The notes under the pieces: model-generated | Seen by the model: only the letters and a program-made list of their open reading frames with translations | The model's database searches: none | What the model was told of the DNA's origin: nothing | Source: Synergistales bacterium | GTDB lineage: Bacteria; Synergistota; Synergistia; Synergistales; Aminobacteriaceae | Length of the DNA: 26,149 nt | Direction of reading: 5' to 3' | NCBI GenBank assembly: GCA_025997955.1 | Contig: BNVH01000056.1 | Span: 1 to 26,149 of the forward strand | In this document: piece by piece, positions 1 through 7,723 of the stretch | Position numbering within the stretch: position 1 is the first letter of the stretch | Layout: the number at the start of each line of letters is the position of its first letter | Translations under genes and position numbers: made by a program

Positions 1-1008
1 ATCGCGACGAACGCTCACGTGGTTGACGGGTTAGGCAAGGGAGGGAGCGTCTACGTGCTGAACGAGCGCATTCCGGCGCGTAAGGCGAAGATAGTCAACA
101 TTATCCACGAAGACAAAAGCGAGGCGGTAAGCGGCCGCGACTTCGCCCTTTTGCGCTTCGACCCGCCCAAGGGCGCGGAGCTGCCTGTGCTGTCGTTCAA
201 TTTTGACATCCAACGGATGGATCGCGTTAGCGCGTGGGGTTACCCTGCTATGGCGACGCAGTTCGACGTCAGCACCGAGCGTCTCCAGGAGGGAGATACC
301 AGCGCGTTGAAACCAGCCCCCGTAGTCTACACGGAAGGGACGATCAACACCATCGTGCGCGACAAAGCGGGCGTCTCCATCCTACACTCGGCCTCCATAG
401 CCGGTGGCAACAGCGGAGGGCCTCTCGTCAACAGCAGGGGCGAGGTCGTGGGGATGAACACCTGGGGTTACAAAGAAGAAGACGAGGGCGCGTTCCTGAA
501 CGGGGCGCAGCTAGCCAGTGAACTGGCGTTTTTCCTCATCGACAACGGCGTTACCCCGCGTCTCGCGCCAGGTCAGCAAATGGCAACCCGTACCGAAAGA
601 ACCAGCGAGACGAAAAACGTATTTGCCGCGCGTCGCCGGGAGACGGAGGGAAGAAGGCGAAGCGTGGGGGACTACTCCGTGGTTATTCCGCGCGGCTGGA
701 GCGTACTGGACGAGGGCGAGAACATGATCTTCGCCGGAGCGGACGATGACACGGCGGCGGTGGGCATCATGACCGGCGACAGGGACGGTCGCGGCCTGGC
801 GCGGATAGCGCGGGATCTGTCCAGAGAATTCGACGGCGGAGAGCCGGAACTCGACGACGACATTTACATGTTCACGTTCTCGGACGAGGGCATCGATACC
901 CTAGTTTGCGTCGGGGAAACCGACGACGATGAGAAGTACGTGATACTGTTCGTGTCCGGCGATGGAAACGACCCCGGCGTCGAGGAAATGCTGAACAGCG
1001 TGGAGTAG
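1..1008 (+). CDS. Trypsin-like (HtrA/S1-type) serine protease, 5' end outside the window
   Basis: The frame is open from base 1, so the true start lies upstream. The first visible codons read IATNAHVV, the active-site histidine motif of trypsin-like proteases (His at codon 6). The catalytic Asp is likely in RDFALLRF (about codon 47), and the nucleophile is Ser at codon 138 in GGNSGGPLV, so the whole triad is present. After the protease core (to about codon 190) comes a basic, Arg-rich linker. A C-terminal stretch of about 115 residues with SVVIPRGW follows; it resembles the small PsbP/DcrB-like domains found in exported proteins, but that likeness is only an impression. No PDZ domain is evident. 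The missing N-terminus probably holds a signal peptide. It ends 189 bases before the permease gene and shows no link to the purine cluster. Confidence 0.85.
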   Translation: MATNAHVVDGLGKGGSVYVLNERIPARKAKIVNIIHEDKSEAVSGRDFALLRFDPPKGAELPVLSFNFDIQRMDRVSAWGYPAMATQFDVSTERLQEGDTSALKPAPVVYTEGTINTIVRDKAGVSILHSASIAGGNSGGPLVNSRGEVVGMNTWGYKEEDEGAFLNGAQLASELAFFLIDNGVTPRLAPGQQMATRTERTSETKNVFAARRRETEGRRRSVGDYSVVIPRGWSVLDEGENMIFAGADDDTAAVGIMTGDRDGRGLARIARDLSREFDGGEPELDDDIYMFTFSDEGIDTLVCVGETDDDEKYVILFVSGDGNDPGVEEMLNSVE

Positions 1009-1055
1009 GGTTGGCAGCCGACGATGACTTCCGGGTTACATGGCGAGCGCGGATG

Positions 1056-1085
1056 TTGCAACTCGCAGGTATTGCGTGATAAAAT
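1056..1085 (+). promoter_or_regulatory. Candidate sigma-70 promoter of the lactate permease gene
   Basis: TTGCAA (1056-1061) and TAAAAT (1080-1085) are separated by 18 bases, and TG at 1077-1078 makes an extended -10. It lies about 110 bases upstream of the permease start, in an otherwise AT-rich gap. Assigned by eye from consensus only. Confidence 0.4.
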
Positions 1086-1137
1086 AGATGTAATGTTTTA
1101 ATGAGTTGTCTTTTTATTTGTTTGCTGTTCATTTACA

Positions 1138-1153
1138 CTACACACTTGTGTAG
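1138..1153. promoter_or_regulatory. Palindromic operator-like site before the permease gene
   Basis: CTACACA-CT-TGTGTAG is a perfect 7-bp inverted repeat with a 2-base centre, located between the candidate promoter and the permease start codon at 1198. The size and spacing suit a dimeric repressor such as a GntR-type regulator. No regulator gene that would bind it is in the window. Confidence 0.35.
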
Positions 1154-1197
1154 CGGGGGAAAATCCGCAATATTAAGAAGAAAGTGGGGAATATGAA

Positions 1198-2841
1198 ATG
1201 CAGTGGCTCCAGAATTATTACGCTGTTGGCGACAATATTTTTCTGACGGCTCTATGCGCGGCCATTCCAATGTTTTTCCTGTTCTGGGCATTGGCGATCA
1301 AAAAAATGAAAGGCTACCTTGCGACATTCTTAGCTCTTGTGGTAACTTTGTTGGTGGCGGTTGTCGTCTATCGCATGCCTGTCACAGTTGCGCTTTCCGC
1401 GGCAGGCTATGGAGCCATGAACGGAGTTTTCCCGCTTTGTTGGTTAGTTTTCAACGCTGTTCTTTTGTACAACATCATTATGAAATCAGGCAAGTTTGAA
1501 ATTATCAAGGCGTCCATAGCTACCGTATCCAATGATCGCCGTATACAGGCGATTCTTATCGGATTCTGCTTCTCGGCGTTTTTAGAGGGAACGACCGCTC
1601 AGGGCGCCCCGGTAGCCATTGCGGCGGCCATGATGATAGGGCTTGGCTTTCCTGTCGTGCCTGCGGCTATAGTCTGCCTTGTGGGCAATACCGTTCCGGT
1701 GCCTTACGGCCCTGTAGGGATGCCGACCATAACTATGGCAAGCGTCGCAGGTATTGACGCTTCTATTGTGACAGCCTCCGTAGGCGGCGTGATGTGCTTA
1801 TTTGCTCTTATAATCCCGATATTTATGCTGATTGTCATGTGCGGCTGGAAGGCCACGAAAGAAGTAATTCCGGTTTGTCTAACGGCCAGCGTAACTTACA
1901 TCATTCCGAATTGGTTCATCACGCAATACATGGGTCCTGCATTGCCGAGTCTTCTGGCTCCCTTGATTTCCCTTGCGGGAGTCATTGTTTTTCTCAAGTA
2001 CTGGAAGCCGCAATCTATCTGGCGCTTTGAAAATGACGCTGTCGCCGAGCAAGGCGGGGCCTCTTATTCGAGAGGAAAAATTGCCTATGCGTGGTTCCCG
2101 TTCATTCTTGTGACAGTGTTGATGGTTATCTGGTCTACTCAGACATTTAAGGATTTTTCCAAGAGCTTGGGCGTTATCATTGCAATTCCGGCGTGGCCCG
2201 GCCTTCATGGCGTCGTGTACAGAGTCGCTCCGGTTGTCGCTGAGCCTACAATCTATGGCGCCGCGTTCAACTTCGATGTGGTGGCCGCGATAGGCACCGC
2301 GCTTTTGCTTGTCTCGTTGATTACAATAATCATTTTCAAAATGAAACTTTCCGCCTCCGTTAAAGTTTTGGCTGATACGTTCTTTCAGCTCAAATTTGCG
2401 CTCGTCACCATGATCTGCATTCTTGCCATCGCGCACCTGTCTAACTATTCTGGAGTCTCATTTACATTGGGGCTTGCTTTTGCCGCTACGGGCCAGTTGT
2501 TTATGATATTCTCGCCGCTGATCGGTTTTCTTGGAGTGTTTTTGACCGGATCAGTGACATCCTCCGGCGCGTTGTTCGGCAACCTGCAAAGGGTCACCGC
2601 CATACAATTAGGATTGAATCCGCTTGTCACCGTCACCGCAAGCATGGTGGGCGCCGTCATGGGCAAGCTGATCTCGCCGCAGTCCATCGCCATAGCTACC
2701 GCCGCGACAGGACTTGTAGGCCGGGAGGGAGAAGTGCTCAACAAAACGACGAGATACGCGTTTGTCCTACTCGGCATGGGTATCATCATCATGTGGATAC
2801 TTGCCAGTGCCTTCCCAGGGTATTTCCCGACCGTTCAATAG
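1198..2841 (+). CDS. lldP: L-lactate permease family transporter (LldP/LctP)
   Basis: This 547-residue protein is almost entirely hydrophobic and matches the usual size (530-560) and pattern of the lactate permease family, which moves lactate or glycolate with protons across the inner membrane. The family-like segment SAFLEGTTAQGAPVAIAAA lies near residues 126-144, followed by GNTVPVPYGPVGMPT. Near the C-terminus the GSVTSSGALFGNLQ and ISPQSIAIA segments are also typical. I count about 12-14 membrane segments. ATG at 1198 is preceded by a GTGGGGA ribosome-binding site. The gene has its own promoter and palindrome candidates upstream and a strong hairpin downstream, so it is probably a single-gene unit converging on the purine operon. 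Lactate is one reported end product of anaerobic urate breakdown, so a metabolic link is possible but only inferred. Substrate could equally be glycolate. Confidence 0.88.
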   Translation: MQWLQNYYAVGDNIFLTALCAAIPMFFLFWALAIKKMKGYLATFLALVVTLLVAVVVYRMPVTVALSAAGYGAMNGVFPLCWLVFNAVLLYNIIMKSGKFEIIKASIATVSNDRRIQAILIGFCFSAFLEGTTAQGAPVAIAAAMMIGLGFPVVPAAIVCLVGNTVPVPYGPVGMPTITMASVAGIDASIVTASVGGVMCLFALIIPIFMLIVMCGWKATKEVIPVCLTASVTYIIPNWFITQYMGPALPSLLAPLISLAGVIVFLKYWKPQSIWRFENDAVAEQGGASYSRGKIAYAWFPFILVTVLMVIWSTQTFKDFSKSLGVIIAIPAWPGLHGVVYRVAPVVAEPTIYGAAFNFDVVAAIGTALLLVSLITIIIFKMKLSASVKVLADTFFQLKFALVTMICILAIAHLSNYSGVSFTLGLAFAATGQLFMIFSPLIGFLGVFLTGSVTSSGALFGNLQRVTAIQLGLNPLVTVTASMVGAVMGKLISPQSIAIATAATGLVGREGEVLNKTTRYAFVLLGMGIIIMWILASAFPGYFPTVQ

Positions 2842-2913
2842 AGGCTACATATATCAACGAACGCCACTCAATCCGCGCGTTTTTATCAAAGCCGTATCAA
2901 AGCCAAATGAACT

Positions 2914-2950
2914 TTGGGTAAATTCTCCTTAAAAATGAGAATTTACCCAA
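2914..2950. terminator. Rho-independent terminator between convergent genes
   Basis: A perfect 14-bp inverted repeat (TTGGGTAAATTCTC and its complement at 2937-2950) with a 9-base loop is followed on the plus strand by TTTT. It lies 72 bases after the permease stop and directly after the ridA stop codon on the other strand. It probably serves as a bidirectional terminator, and is better on the plus strand, where the T run is clearer. Confidence 0.75.
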
Positions 2951-2956
2951 TTTTGA

Positions 2957-3400
2957 TTATTCTTTGTAAGCTACAACCTCTATTTCGATGGCTGCGCCTC
3001 CAGGGAGAGCGGAGATTTGGACAAAAGAACGCGCGGGAGGGTTCTCGGGGAAAAATGTCGCGTAAAGTTTATTTACATCGGGGAATTCCTTGATGTCCAT
3101 ACCAAAAACTGTGACTTTTACGATATCTTTGAACCCTAAGTTTTGAGATTCAAGGATTGCGCCGATGTTTTTGAATATCTGCTCGGCTTGCGCCAGAGTG
3201 CCACCTTCGGCCATCTTGCCCGTCTCAGGAACGAGCCCAATTTGTCCTGAAAGAAACAACACATTACCTGCCCAAACCGCCTGACTGTACGGACCAATTG
3301 CCTTGGGAGCCTTTTCTGTGCTAACGACTTTCCCCTGAGCAAATGCCACCGACGCTATCAGCAAAACAAACGCAAATACCATGACCACAAATTTCTTCAT
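2957..3400 (-). CDS. ridA: RidA-family (YjgF/YER057c/UK114) protein with a signal peptide
   Basis: The start is ATG at 3400, preceded by GGAGGG; this gives 147 residues. The first 24 residues (MKKFVVMVFAFVLL...AFA-Q) form a clear Sec signal peptide, so the protein should be exported. The mature 120-odd residues are a complete RidA domain: IGPYSQAV, LFLSGQIGL, the active-site arginine in PPARSFVQ, and IEIEVVA near the end. RidA trimers hydrolyse reactive enamine/imine products such as 2-aminoacrylate to keto acids and ammonia. DpaL in the same gene run generates 2-aminoacrylate as an intermediate, which makes the pairing logical. However, DpaL should be cytoplasmic and this RidA exported, so the two may not meet. 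It is the last gene of the minus-strand run and may also have its own promoter. Confidence 0.88.
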   Translation of the reverse strand: MKKFVVMVFAFVLLIASVAFAQGKVVSTEKAPKAIGPYSQAVWAGNVLFLSGQIGLVPETGKMAEGGTLAQAEQIFKNIGAILESQNLGFKDIVKVTVFGMDIKEFPDVNKLYATFFPENPPARSFVQISALPGGAAIEIEVVAYKE

Positions 3401-3453
3401 CCTACATCCCTCCATTCTCAAAATATGTTTCCTTCTTTGTGATACTTGACTAG

Positions 3454-3462
3454 AGTTTATCA
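3454..3462 (-). promoter_or_regulatory. Possible extended -10 element of ridA
   Basis: On the minus strand TGATAAACT reads as an extended -10, 54 bases upstream of the ridA start codon. The only -35 candidate (TTGCCT) is 19 bases away, so the promoter is weakly supported. The 115-base gap between the ankyrin and ridA genes is AT-rich, consistent with an internal promoter. Confidence 0.25.
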
Positions 3463-3515
3463 TAAAAACCAAACAATTAGGCAACTCAAGATGCATAAGA
3501 TGGTTGTCGCCGTCC

Positions 3516-3881
3516 TCATTTGCCGCTGGCCTTTTTGAGTTGCTTTAAGGCTTCCGTACCTCTCCAACCATATCTCTCTTCGGCATAGTCTATCGCTCTT
3601 TTCCCCGTCTTGTCTATTATATTCGCGTTCGCGCCTCTTTCAAGCAAGAGCGAAATGACTTCCGGGTTAGAATTATACAAAGCGGCAAGCATCAAAGCTG
3701 TCGCGCCATGCTCGTCTTTCGCGTTCACATCCGCGCCGTTCTTAATAGCGGCTCTAACTTCATTGAGCGTATGCCAACCGCACAAGTTCAAAAACTCATC
3801 CGCATTCATCGCGGCCTCACCAATCCCCGCAAAAACGAAAATCCCCGCCAACAAAAGAACGAGCAAAATTACTTTTTTCAT
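3516..3881 (-). CDS. Small exported ankyrin-repeat protein
   Basis: ATG at 3881 is chosen because AGGAGG lies about 10 bases upstream and the protein then begins with a classic signal peptide (MKKVILLVLLLAGIFVFAGIGEA, cleavage near residue 23). The product is 121 residues. The mature part holds about two and a half ankyrin repeats: the VRAAIKNGADVNAKDEHGATALMLAA stretch split over one repeat, then VISLLLERGANANIIDKTGKRAIDYA. Ankyrin repeats bind other proteins, so a periplasmic binding or inhibitor role is plausible. It sits 82 bases after xdhC on the same strand and 115 bases before ridA. No known purine-cluster role is established. A short helical tail follows (TEALKQLKKASGK). Confidence 0.82.
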   Translation of the reverse strand: MKKVILLVLLLAGIFVFAGIGEAAMNADEFLNLCGWHTLNEVRAAIKNGADVNAKDEHGATALMLAALYNSNPEVISLLLERGANANIIDKTGKRAIDYAEERYGWRGTEALKQLKKASGK

Positions 3882-3963
3882 GTGAAAAACCCTCCTTTCG
3901 ATAGCGCGCGCCACATGGCAAACTTTCCCGTTTAAGCGGATACCCCGCGCTTCAGGTGCGCTC

Positions 3964-4464
3964 CTATTCAAACGTATGTGCGTGTAAGAGCCGGTCGCGC
4001 ATAGCCTTTTTTACGGCGCGCAAGATGTTCTCGTAGCCGGTGCAGCGGCAGAGATGTCCGCTCAGCAGCTTTTTCAGTTCTTCGTCGGTATATTCTTTGC
4101 CGCTTTCTAATATCGTAAGCGCCGACATTATGAAGCCAGGCGTGCAAAAGCCGCATTGAACCGCCGTTTCGTCGATGAAAGCCTGCTGAATATCGCTCAA
4201 TTCACCGTTTTCTCCGACCAAACTTTCAAGGGTGCGAACCTTCTTGCCGCGCGCCCAAACAGCTAAGTAGATACAGGAATTGTAGCACTCCCCGTCGATA
4301 AGAACGTTGCAAGCGCCGCATTCGCCCACCTCGCAGCCCTTTTTTACCGAGGTGAGGCGGAATTCGCCGCGCAGCATGTCAGTAAGGGAGGCGCGGGCGT
4401 CCACCACGCGCGATACGTCCTTGCCGTTGAGATTGAACTCTATCACTCTGAATTTCTCTTTCAT
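3964..4464 (-). CDS. xdhC: Xanthine dehydrogenase-type [2Fe-2S] subunit XdhC
   Basis: This 166-residue small subunit carries two [2Fe-2S] clusters that pass electrons from the molybdenum site to FAD. All eight ligands are visible: C44, C49, C52 and C64 in the plant-ferredoxin-type N-terminal domain (CEVGECGAC...NSC), and C104, C107, C139 and C141 in the helical domain (QCGFC...CRC). E. coli XdhC is 159 residues with the same layout. ATG at 4464 overlaps the xdhB stop in an ATGA, so translation is probably coupled. Name follows the E. coli xdhABC scheme; it is not the XdhC cofactor-insertion protein of aerobic bacteria. Confidence 0.94.
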   Translation of the reverse strand: MKEKFRVIEFNLNGKDVSRVVDARASLTDMLRGEFRLTSVKKGCEVGECGACNVLIDGECYNSCIYLAVWARGKKVRTLESLVGENGELSDIQQAFIDETAVQCGFCTPGFIMSALTILESGKEYTDEELKKLLSGHLCRCTGYENILRAVKKAMRDRLLHAHTFE

Positions 4465-5345
4465 AAAAGCTCACCTCCACAGCGAACAACCGATTGAATC
4501 AAACAACGAGAAGCCAACTCCACGGCTATATGCCGACGAAAAGACTTAGAGGCGCGCCAGGAGTCGCGCGGGTTTATATCCTTCAATACTGATTCGCCAA
4601 AAGCTCTGACCGTCTCCAAGGTCACGGCCTTACCCTTAGCGCTCGCCTCAGCCGACGGCGAACGCGTGGGGACAGGCCCCGCCACGCCAAAGGCGATTCG
4701 CACTCGTTCAAATGTCTTTTTGTCCGGCGCGAGGCGGGCGTTGACGGAGCATCCCGTGGTGGCTATGTCCATAGCGCCGCGCATAGCGTATTTGAAATAA
4801 TACCCAAAAGTATCGTCATAACTGTCTTTTTGGATGATAATCGCTGTTTGAATCTCGCCGCTCCTGATGTCCACTGTCCCGGCCTTGAGGTAGAAGTCCT
4901 TGATGGGGACAAGTCTCGTCCCGCCAGCCCCCGTGAGCTCCACTACGGCGTCATACGCGTGCAGCGTCGAGGCGGAGTCAGCCGAGGTGACGCCGTTACA
5001 GGTGTTGCCTCCGATGGTGCCGATATTGCGGATTTGGGGACCGCCCACCATATCCACGGCCTCGCCCAGTACGTTTATATATTTTTGGACTACGGGGTCG
5101 CGCGTGATATGGGAAAAACTTGTCAGAGAACCGATACGTATGGAACCGGCGTTATCTATGCCGACTCCCCTCATTTCGTCAAGCGCGTAAATGGATATAA
5201 ATTCTTTGCCGGCGAGACGGACTGATCGTATCTGTACTAAGACGTCAGAACCGCCGGCTATAACCAGCGCTTCGGGATGCTCCAATCTCAGACGGATTGC
5301 GTCTTGAATATTCGTAGCTTCATATAATTCTTTTATATCATACAT
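4461..5345 (-). CDS. xdhB: Xanthine dehydrogenase-type FAD-binding subunit XdhB
   Basis: This is a 294-residue subunit of the molybdenum hydroxylase FAD family; E. coli XdhB has 292. The FAD-binding motifs are AGGSDVLVQIR (residues 30-40) and QIRNIGTIGGNTCNG (104-118) followed by SADS. The C-terminal domain contains RIAFGVAGPVP and SWRASKSFRRH, matching the family. It accepts electrons from the [2Fe-2S] subunit and passes them to NAD or another acceptor. It overlaps xdhA by 8 bases and xdhC by 4, so the three subunits are likely made in equal amounts. It is the only stand-alone FAD subunit of this family in the window, which matters because the fused dehydrogenase upstream lacks one. Confidence 0.94.
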   Translation of the reverse strand: MYDIKELYEATNIQDAIRLRLEHPEALVIAGGSDVLVQIRSVRLAGKEFISIYALDEMRGVGIDNAGSIRIGSLTSFSHITRDPVVQKYINVLGEAVDMVGGPQIRNIGTIGGNTCNGVTSADSASTLHAYDAVVELTGAGGTRLVPIKDFYLKAGTVDIRSGEIQTAIIIQKDSYDDTFGYYFKYAMRGAMDIATTGCSVNARLAPDKKTFERVRIAFGVAGPVPTRSPSAEASAKGKAVTLETVRAFGESVLKDINPRDSWRASKSFRRHIAVELASRCLIQSVVRCGGELL

Positions 5346-7656
5346 GGCTTATCCCCTCAGGCCTATTATGGATTAGCCCCTCTTCCGTGAAGCGCTGAAA
5401 CAATATATGAGGATTCAGGGGCAAGCTGTCTACGGCGACGCCGGTGGCGTTTAGGATGGCGTTGCGGATAGCGGGCGCTACTGGGGTGGTTGGCGGCTCG
5501 CCCAAGGATTTTGTGCCAAAGGCGCTTGTGGGTTCGGGATTTTCCACAAACCGCGCTTCTAAGCGAAGGTGATCCATAAAGGTGGACAGCTTGTAGTCCA
5601 AGAGATTGTCGTTCAGAGCCTGTCCGGTCTTGGGGTCGAACAGCAGCTGCTCCGACATGGCGTAACCGATGCCCATAGACATTCCGCCATGCACTTGCGC
5701 CTCGGCCAAGTTCGGGTTTACAAGTTTGCCGCAGTCGTGGACGTTTATTATCTTTATCACTTGCGCCCTGCAAAGGGGAATATCCACCTCCACCTCGGCG
5801 ACGCAGCACCCAAAGGAATAGGCGTTGCTCTTTACCTGGTACGTGGACTCGGCCGTGATATGCTCGCTATGCGTCGTACTGTAGAGCGCTTCAGCGGCAA
5901 GCTCGCCAAGAGTCATCATGACGCGGCCGTCCGTTACGCGCACGATATTGCCCTCTGTAATGTCGAGGTTGAAGACGGGCATACGCGTCAGTTCATGGGC
6001 GTGGTTCAGTATTTTTTCTTTTAAAATCGCGCCTGTCTGGCGAATTGAAAAGCCGCAGACGTAGGTCTGCCGGGAGGCGTAAGCGCCGAGGCCGAACGGC
6101 GTGACGTCGGTATCCTGACAGGAGACGACATGCACGTCTCTGTAGTCTTTGATGCCTATAACGTCGGCGGCCATTTGGGCATAGGCCGTGTCGGCGCCCT
6201 GGCCTATCTCCGTTTCGGCCACTTGCAGCTGTATGGAGCCGTCCTGGTTCATAACCATGCGGCATGAGGAATGCTCCAATGAAATTGGCCAAACGGCCGT
6301 GTTGTACCAGAAGTACGCTAAACCGATGCCCCTGCGGACCGAGCCGGTCTGTTTTTTATAAAGTTCCGCCTTGTTGCGGTAGTCCATATACGCTATTGCC
6401 TTGTCAGCGCATTGGCTGAAGCTGTCGAAGTAGTTCTCGTTTTTTGAAAAATTGTCCTTAAAGCCCACCGGCATGATGTTTTTACGCCTGAATTGCTCCG
6501 GGTCCAAGCATAGCGCCGCGCATACGTCGTCCGTGTGGCTTTCTACGGCGAACATGGCCTGGGGTATGCCGTAGCCGCGCATGGCTCCGGCTGTGGGTTT
6601 ATTGGTGTAGACGGTATAGGCGTCGCCCTGTATGTTGGGGCAGGGGTACATCTGAGGAAAACACCCCAGACCTTTGGCGGCGATGGAGTGTCCGTGGGAG
6701 GCGTATGCGCCCTGGTCGGAAAAACACTCGAGCTTGCGGGCTGCGTATGTGCCGTCGGGCCGCACCCAGGAAACTATGTGAGAACGGACGGCATGGCGCA
6801 CGCGGTTGCTGACAAATGTTTCTTCTCTTGAAACGTCGAGCTTTACAAGGCGTCCCCCAAGCTGTTGACAGACGTAGGCGGCTAAGGGCTCGTACAAAGC
6901 GTCCTGTTTGTTGCCGAAGCCGCCGCCGATGTAGGGCTTTATGACGCGCACTTTGCCCCAGGGGATGCCCAGCGCCTGGCCGACTATGCGGCGGACTATA
7001 TGCGGAATCTGAGTCGAGGATACGACGGTCAAACGGGAGTTTTCGCCCTCGGCGAAGACGATATGGTTTTCGATATGACAATGCTGAACTGTGGGAGTAT
7101 CGTACCATTTGTCCACGCGGACGAGACCATGCTCCTTGATGGCTTCGTCGTAGTTGCCGATATTTATGGAGGTATGAGCCAAAATATTATTGGGAAACCG
7201 CTCGTGAATCCGCGCCGCGCCGTCTTTCATGGCTTCTTGGACGTCCAACGCGAATGGCAGCTCGTCGTACTCCACTTTGACCGCGCCGACCCCCCTGGTG
7301 GCGGCTATCTCGTCCTCCGCCACTACTACGGCCACGTCGTCGCCGTAGTAGCGGACATGGCTGTTCAAAAGCCTTCGGTCCGCGACGTCTTGGTGACGCG
7401 GGTCAGTTGACCACGGGTGTCCCGCTGTGGGGAACTTTATGTCCGGCACGTCAAAGCAGGTAAAAATTTTGACGACCCCCGGAACGGCCCGCGCCGCGCT
7501 TACGTCCACCGCTCTGACGGTTGCGTGCGCGACGGTGGAATGGACAATTTTCAGTACCAGCGCGCTTTTGTCGCAAAGATCATCGGTGTACTTGGCGCGT
7601 CCCGTCACTTTGTCATACGCGTCAAGCCTTGGAACGCTTTTGCCGACGTTTCCCAT
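5338..7656 (-). CDS. xdhA: Xanthine dehydrogenase molybdopterin-binding subunit XdhA
   Basis: The product is 772 residues from ATG at 7656 (MGNVGKSVPRLDAYDKVTGRAKYTDD); a TTG five codons upstream is possible but sits too close to the GGAGG. E. coli XdhA has 752 residues and a very similar sequence. The molybdopterin-binding motifs are GGGFGNKQD (near 243), AMRGYG (near 360) and EIGQGADT (near 487). The active-site glutamate is E720 in KSLGEPP, so the enzyme should be catalytically intact. It would hydroxylate hypoxanthine/xanthine or a related purine at the Mo site. It follows the fused dehydrogenase with a 67-base gap that contains a 13-bp tandem repeat. Substrate cannot be fixed from sequence. 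Confidence 0.93.
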   Translation of the reverse strand: MGNVGKSVPRLDAYDKVTGRAKYTDDLCDKSALVLKIVHSTVAHATVRAVDVSAARAVPGVVKIFTCFDVPDIKFPTAGHPWSTDPRHQDVADRRLLNSHVRYYGDDVAVVVAEDEIAATRGVGAVKVEYDELPFALDVQEAMKDGAARIHERFPNNILAHTSINIGNYDEAIKEHGLVRVDKWYDTPTVQHCHIENHIVFAEGENSRLTVVSSTQIPHIVRRIVGQALGIPWGKVRVIKPYIGGGFGNKQDALYEPLAAYVCQQLGGRLVKLDVSREETFVSNRVRHAVRSHIVSWVRPDGTYAARKLECFSDQGAYASHGHSIAAKGLGCFPQMYPCPNIQGDAYTVYTNKPTAGAMRGYGIPQAMFAVESHTDDVCAALCLDPEQFRRKNIMPVGFKDNFSKNENYFDSFSQCADKAIAYMDYRNKAELYKKQTGSVRRGIGLAYFWYNTAVWPISLEHSSCRMVMNQDGSIQLQVAETEIGQGADTAYAQMAADVIGIKDYRDVHVVSCQDTDVTPFGLGAYASRQTYVCGFSIRQTGAILKEKILNHAHELTRMPVFNLDITEGNIVRVTDGRVMMTLGELAAEALYSTTHSEHITAESTYQVKSNAYSFGCCVAEVEVDIPLCRAQVIKIINVHDCGKLVNPNLAEAQVHGGMSMGIGYAMSEQLLFDPKTGQALNDNLLDYKLSTFMDHLRLEARFVENPEPTSAFGTKSLGEPPTTPVAPAIRNAILNATGVAVDSLPLNPHILFQRFTEEGLIHNRPEGISHV

Positions 7657-7675
7657 TTTGACCCCTTTCAACCTC

Positions 7676-7714
7676 CATTTTCAACCTTCATTTTCAATCT
7701 TCATTTTTAACCTT
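7676..7714. repeat. Three tandem 13-bp repeats in the xdhA leader
   Basis: On the plus strand the units are CATTTTCAACCTT, CATTTTCAATCTT and CATTTTTAACCTT, with a further degenerate copy running into the xdhA start. On the coding strand each unit supplies an AAGG/AAGA-like sequence and an ATG. The 13-base period shifts the reading frame by one each time. Confidence 0.8.
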
Positions 7715-7723
7715 TATCGCGGC

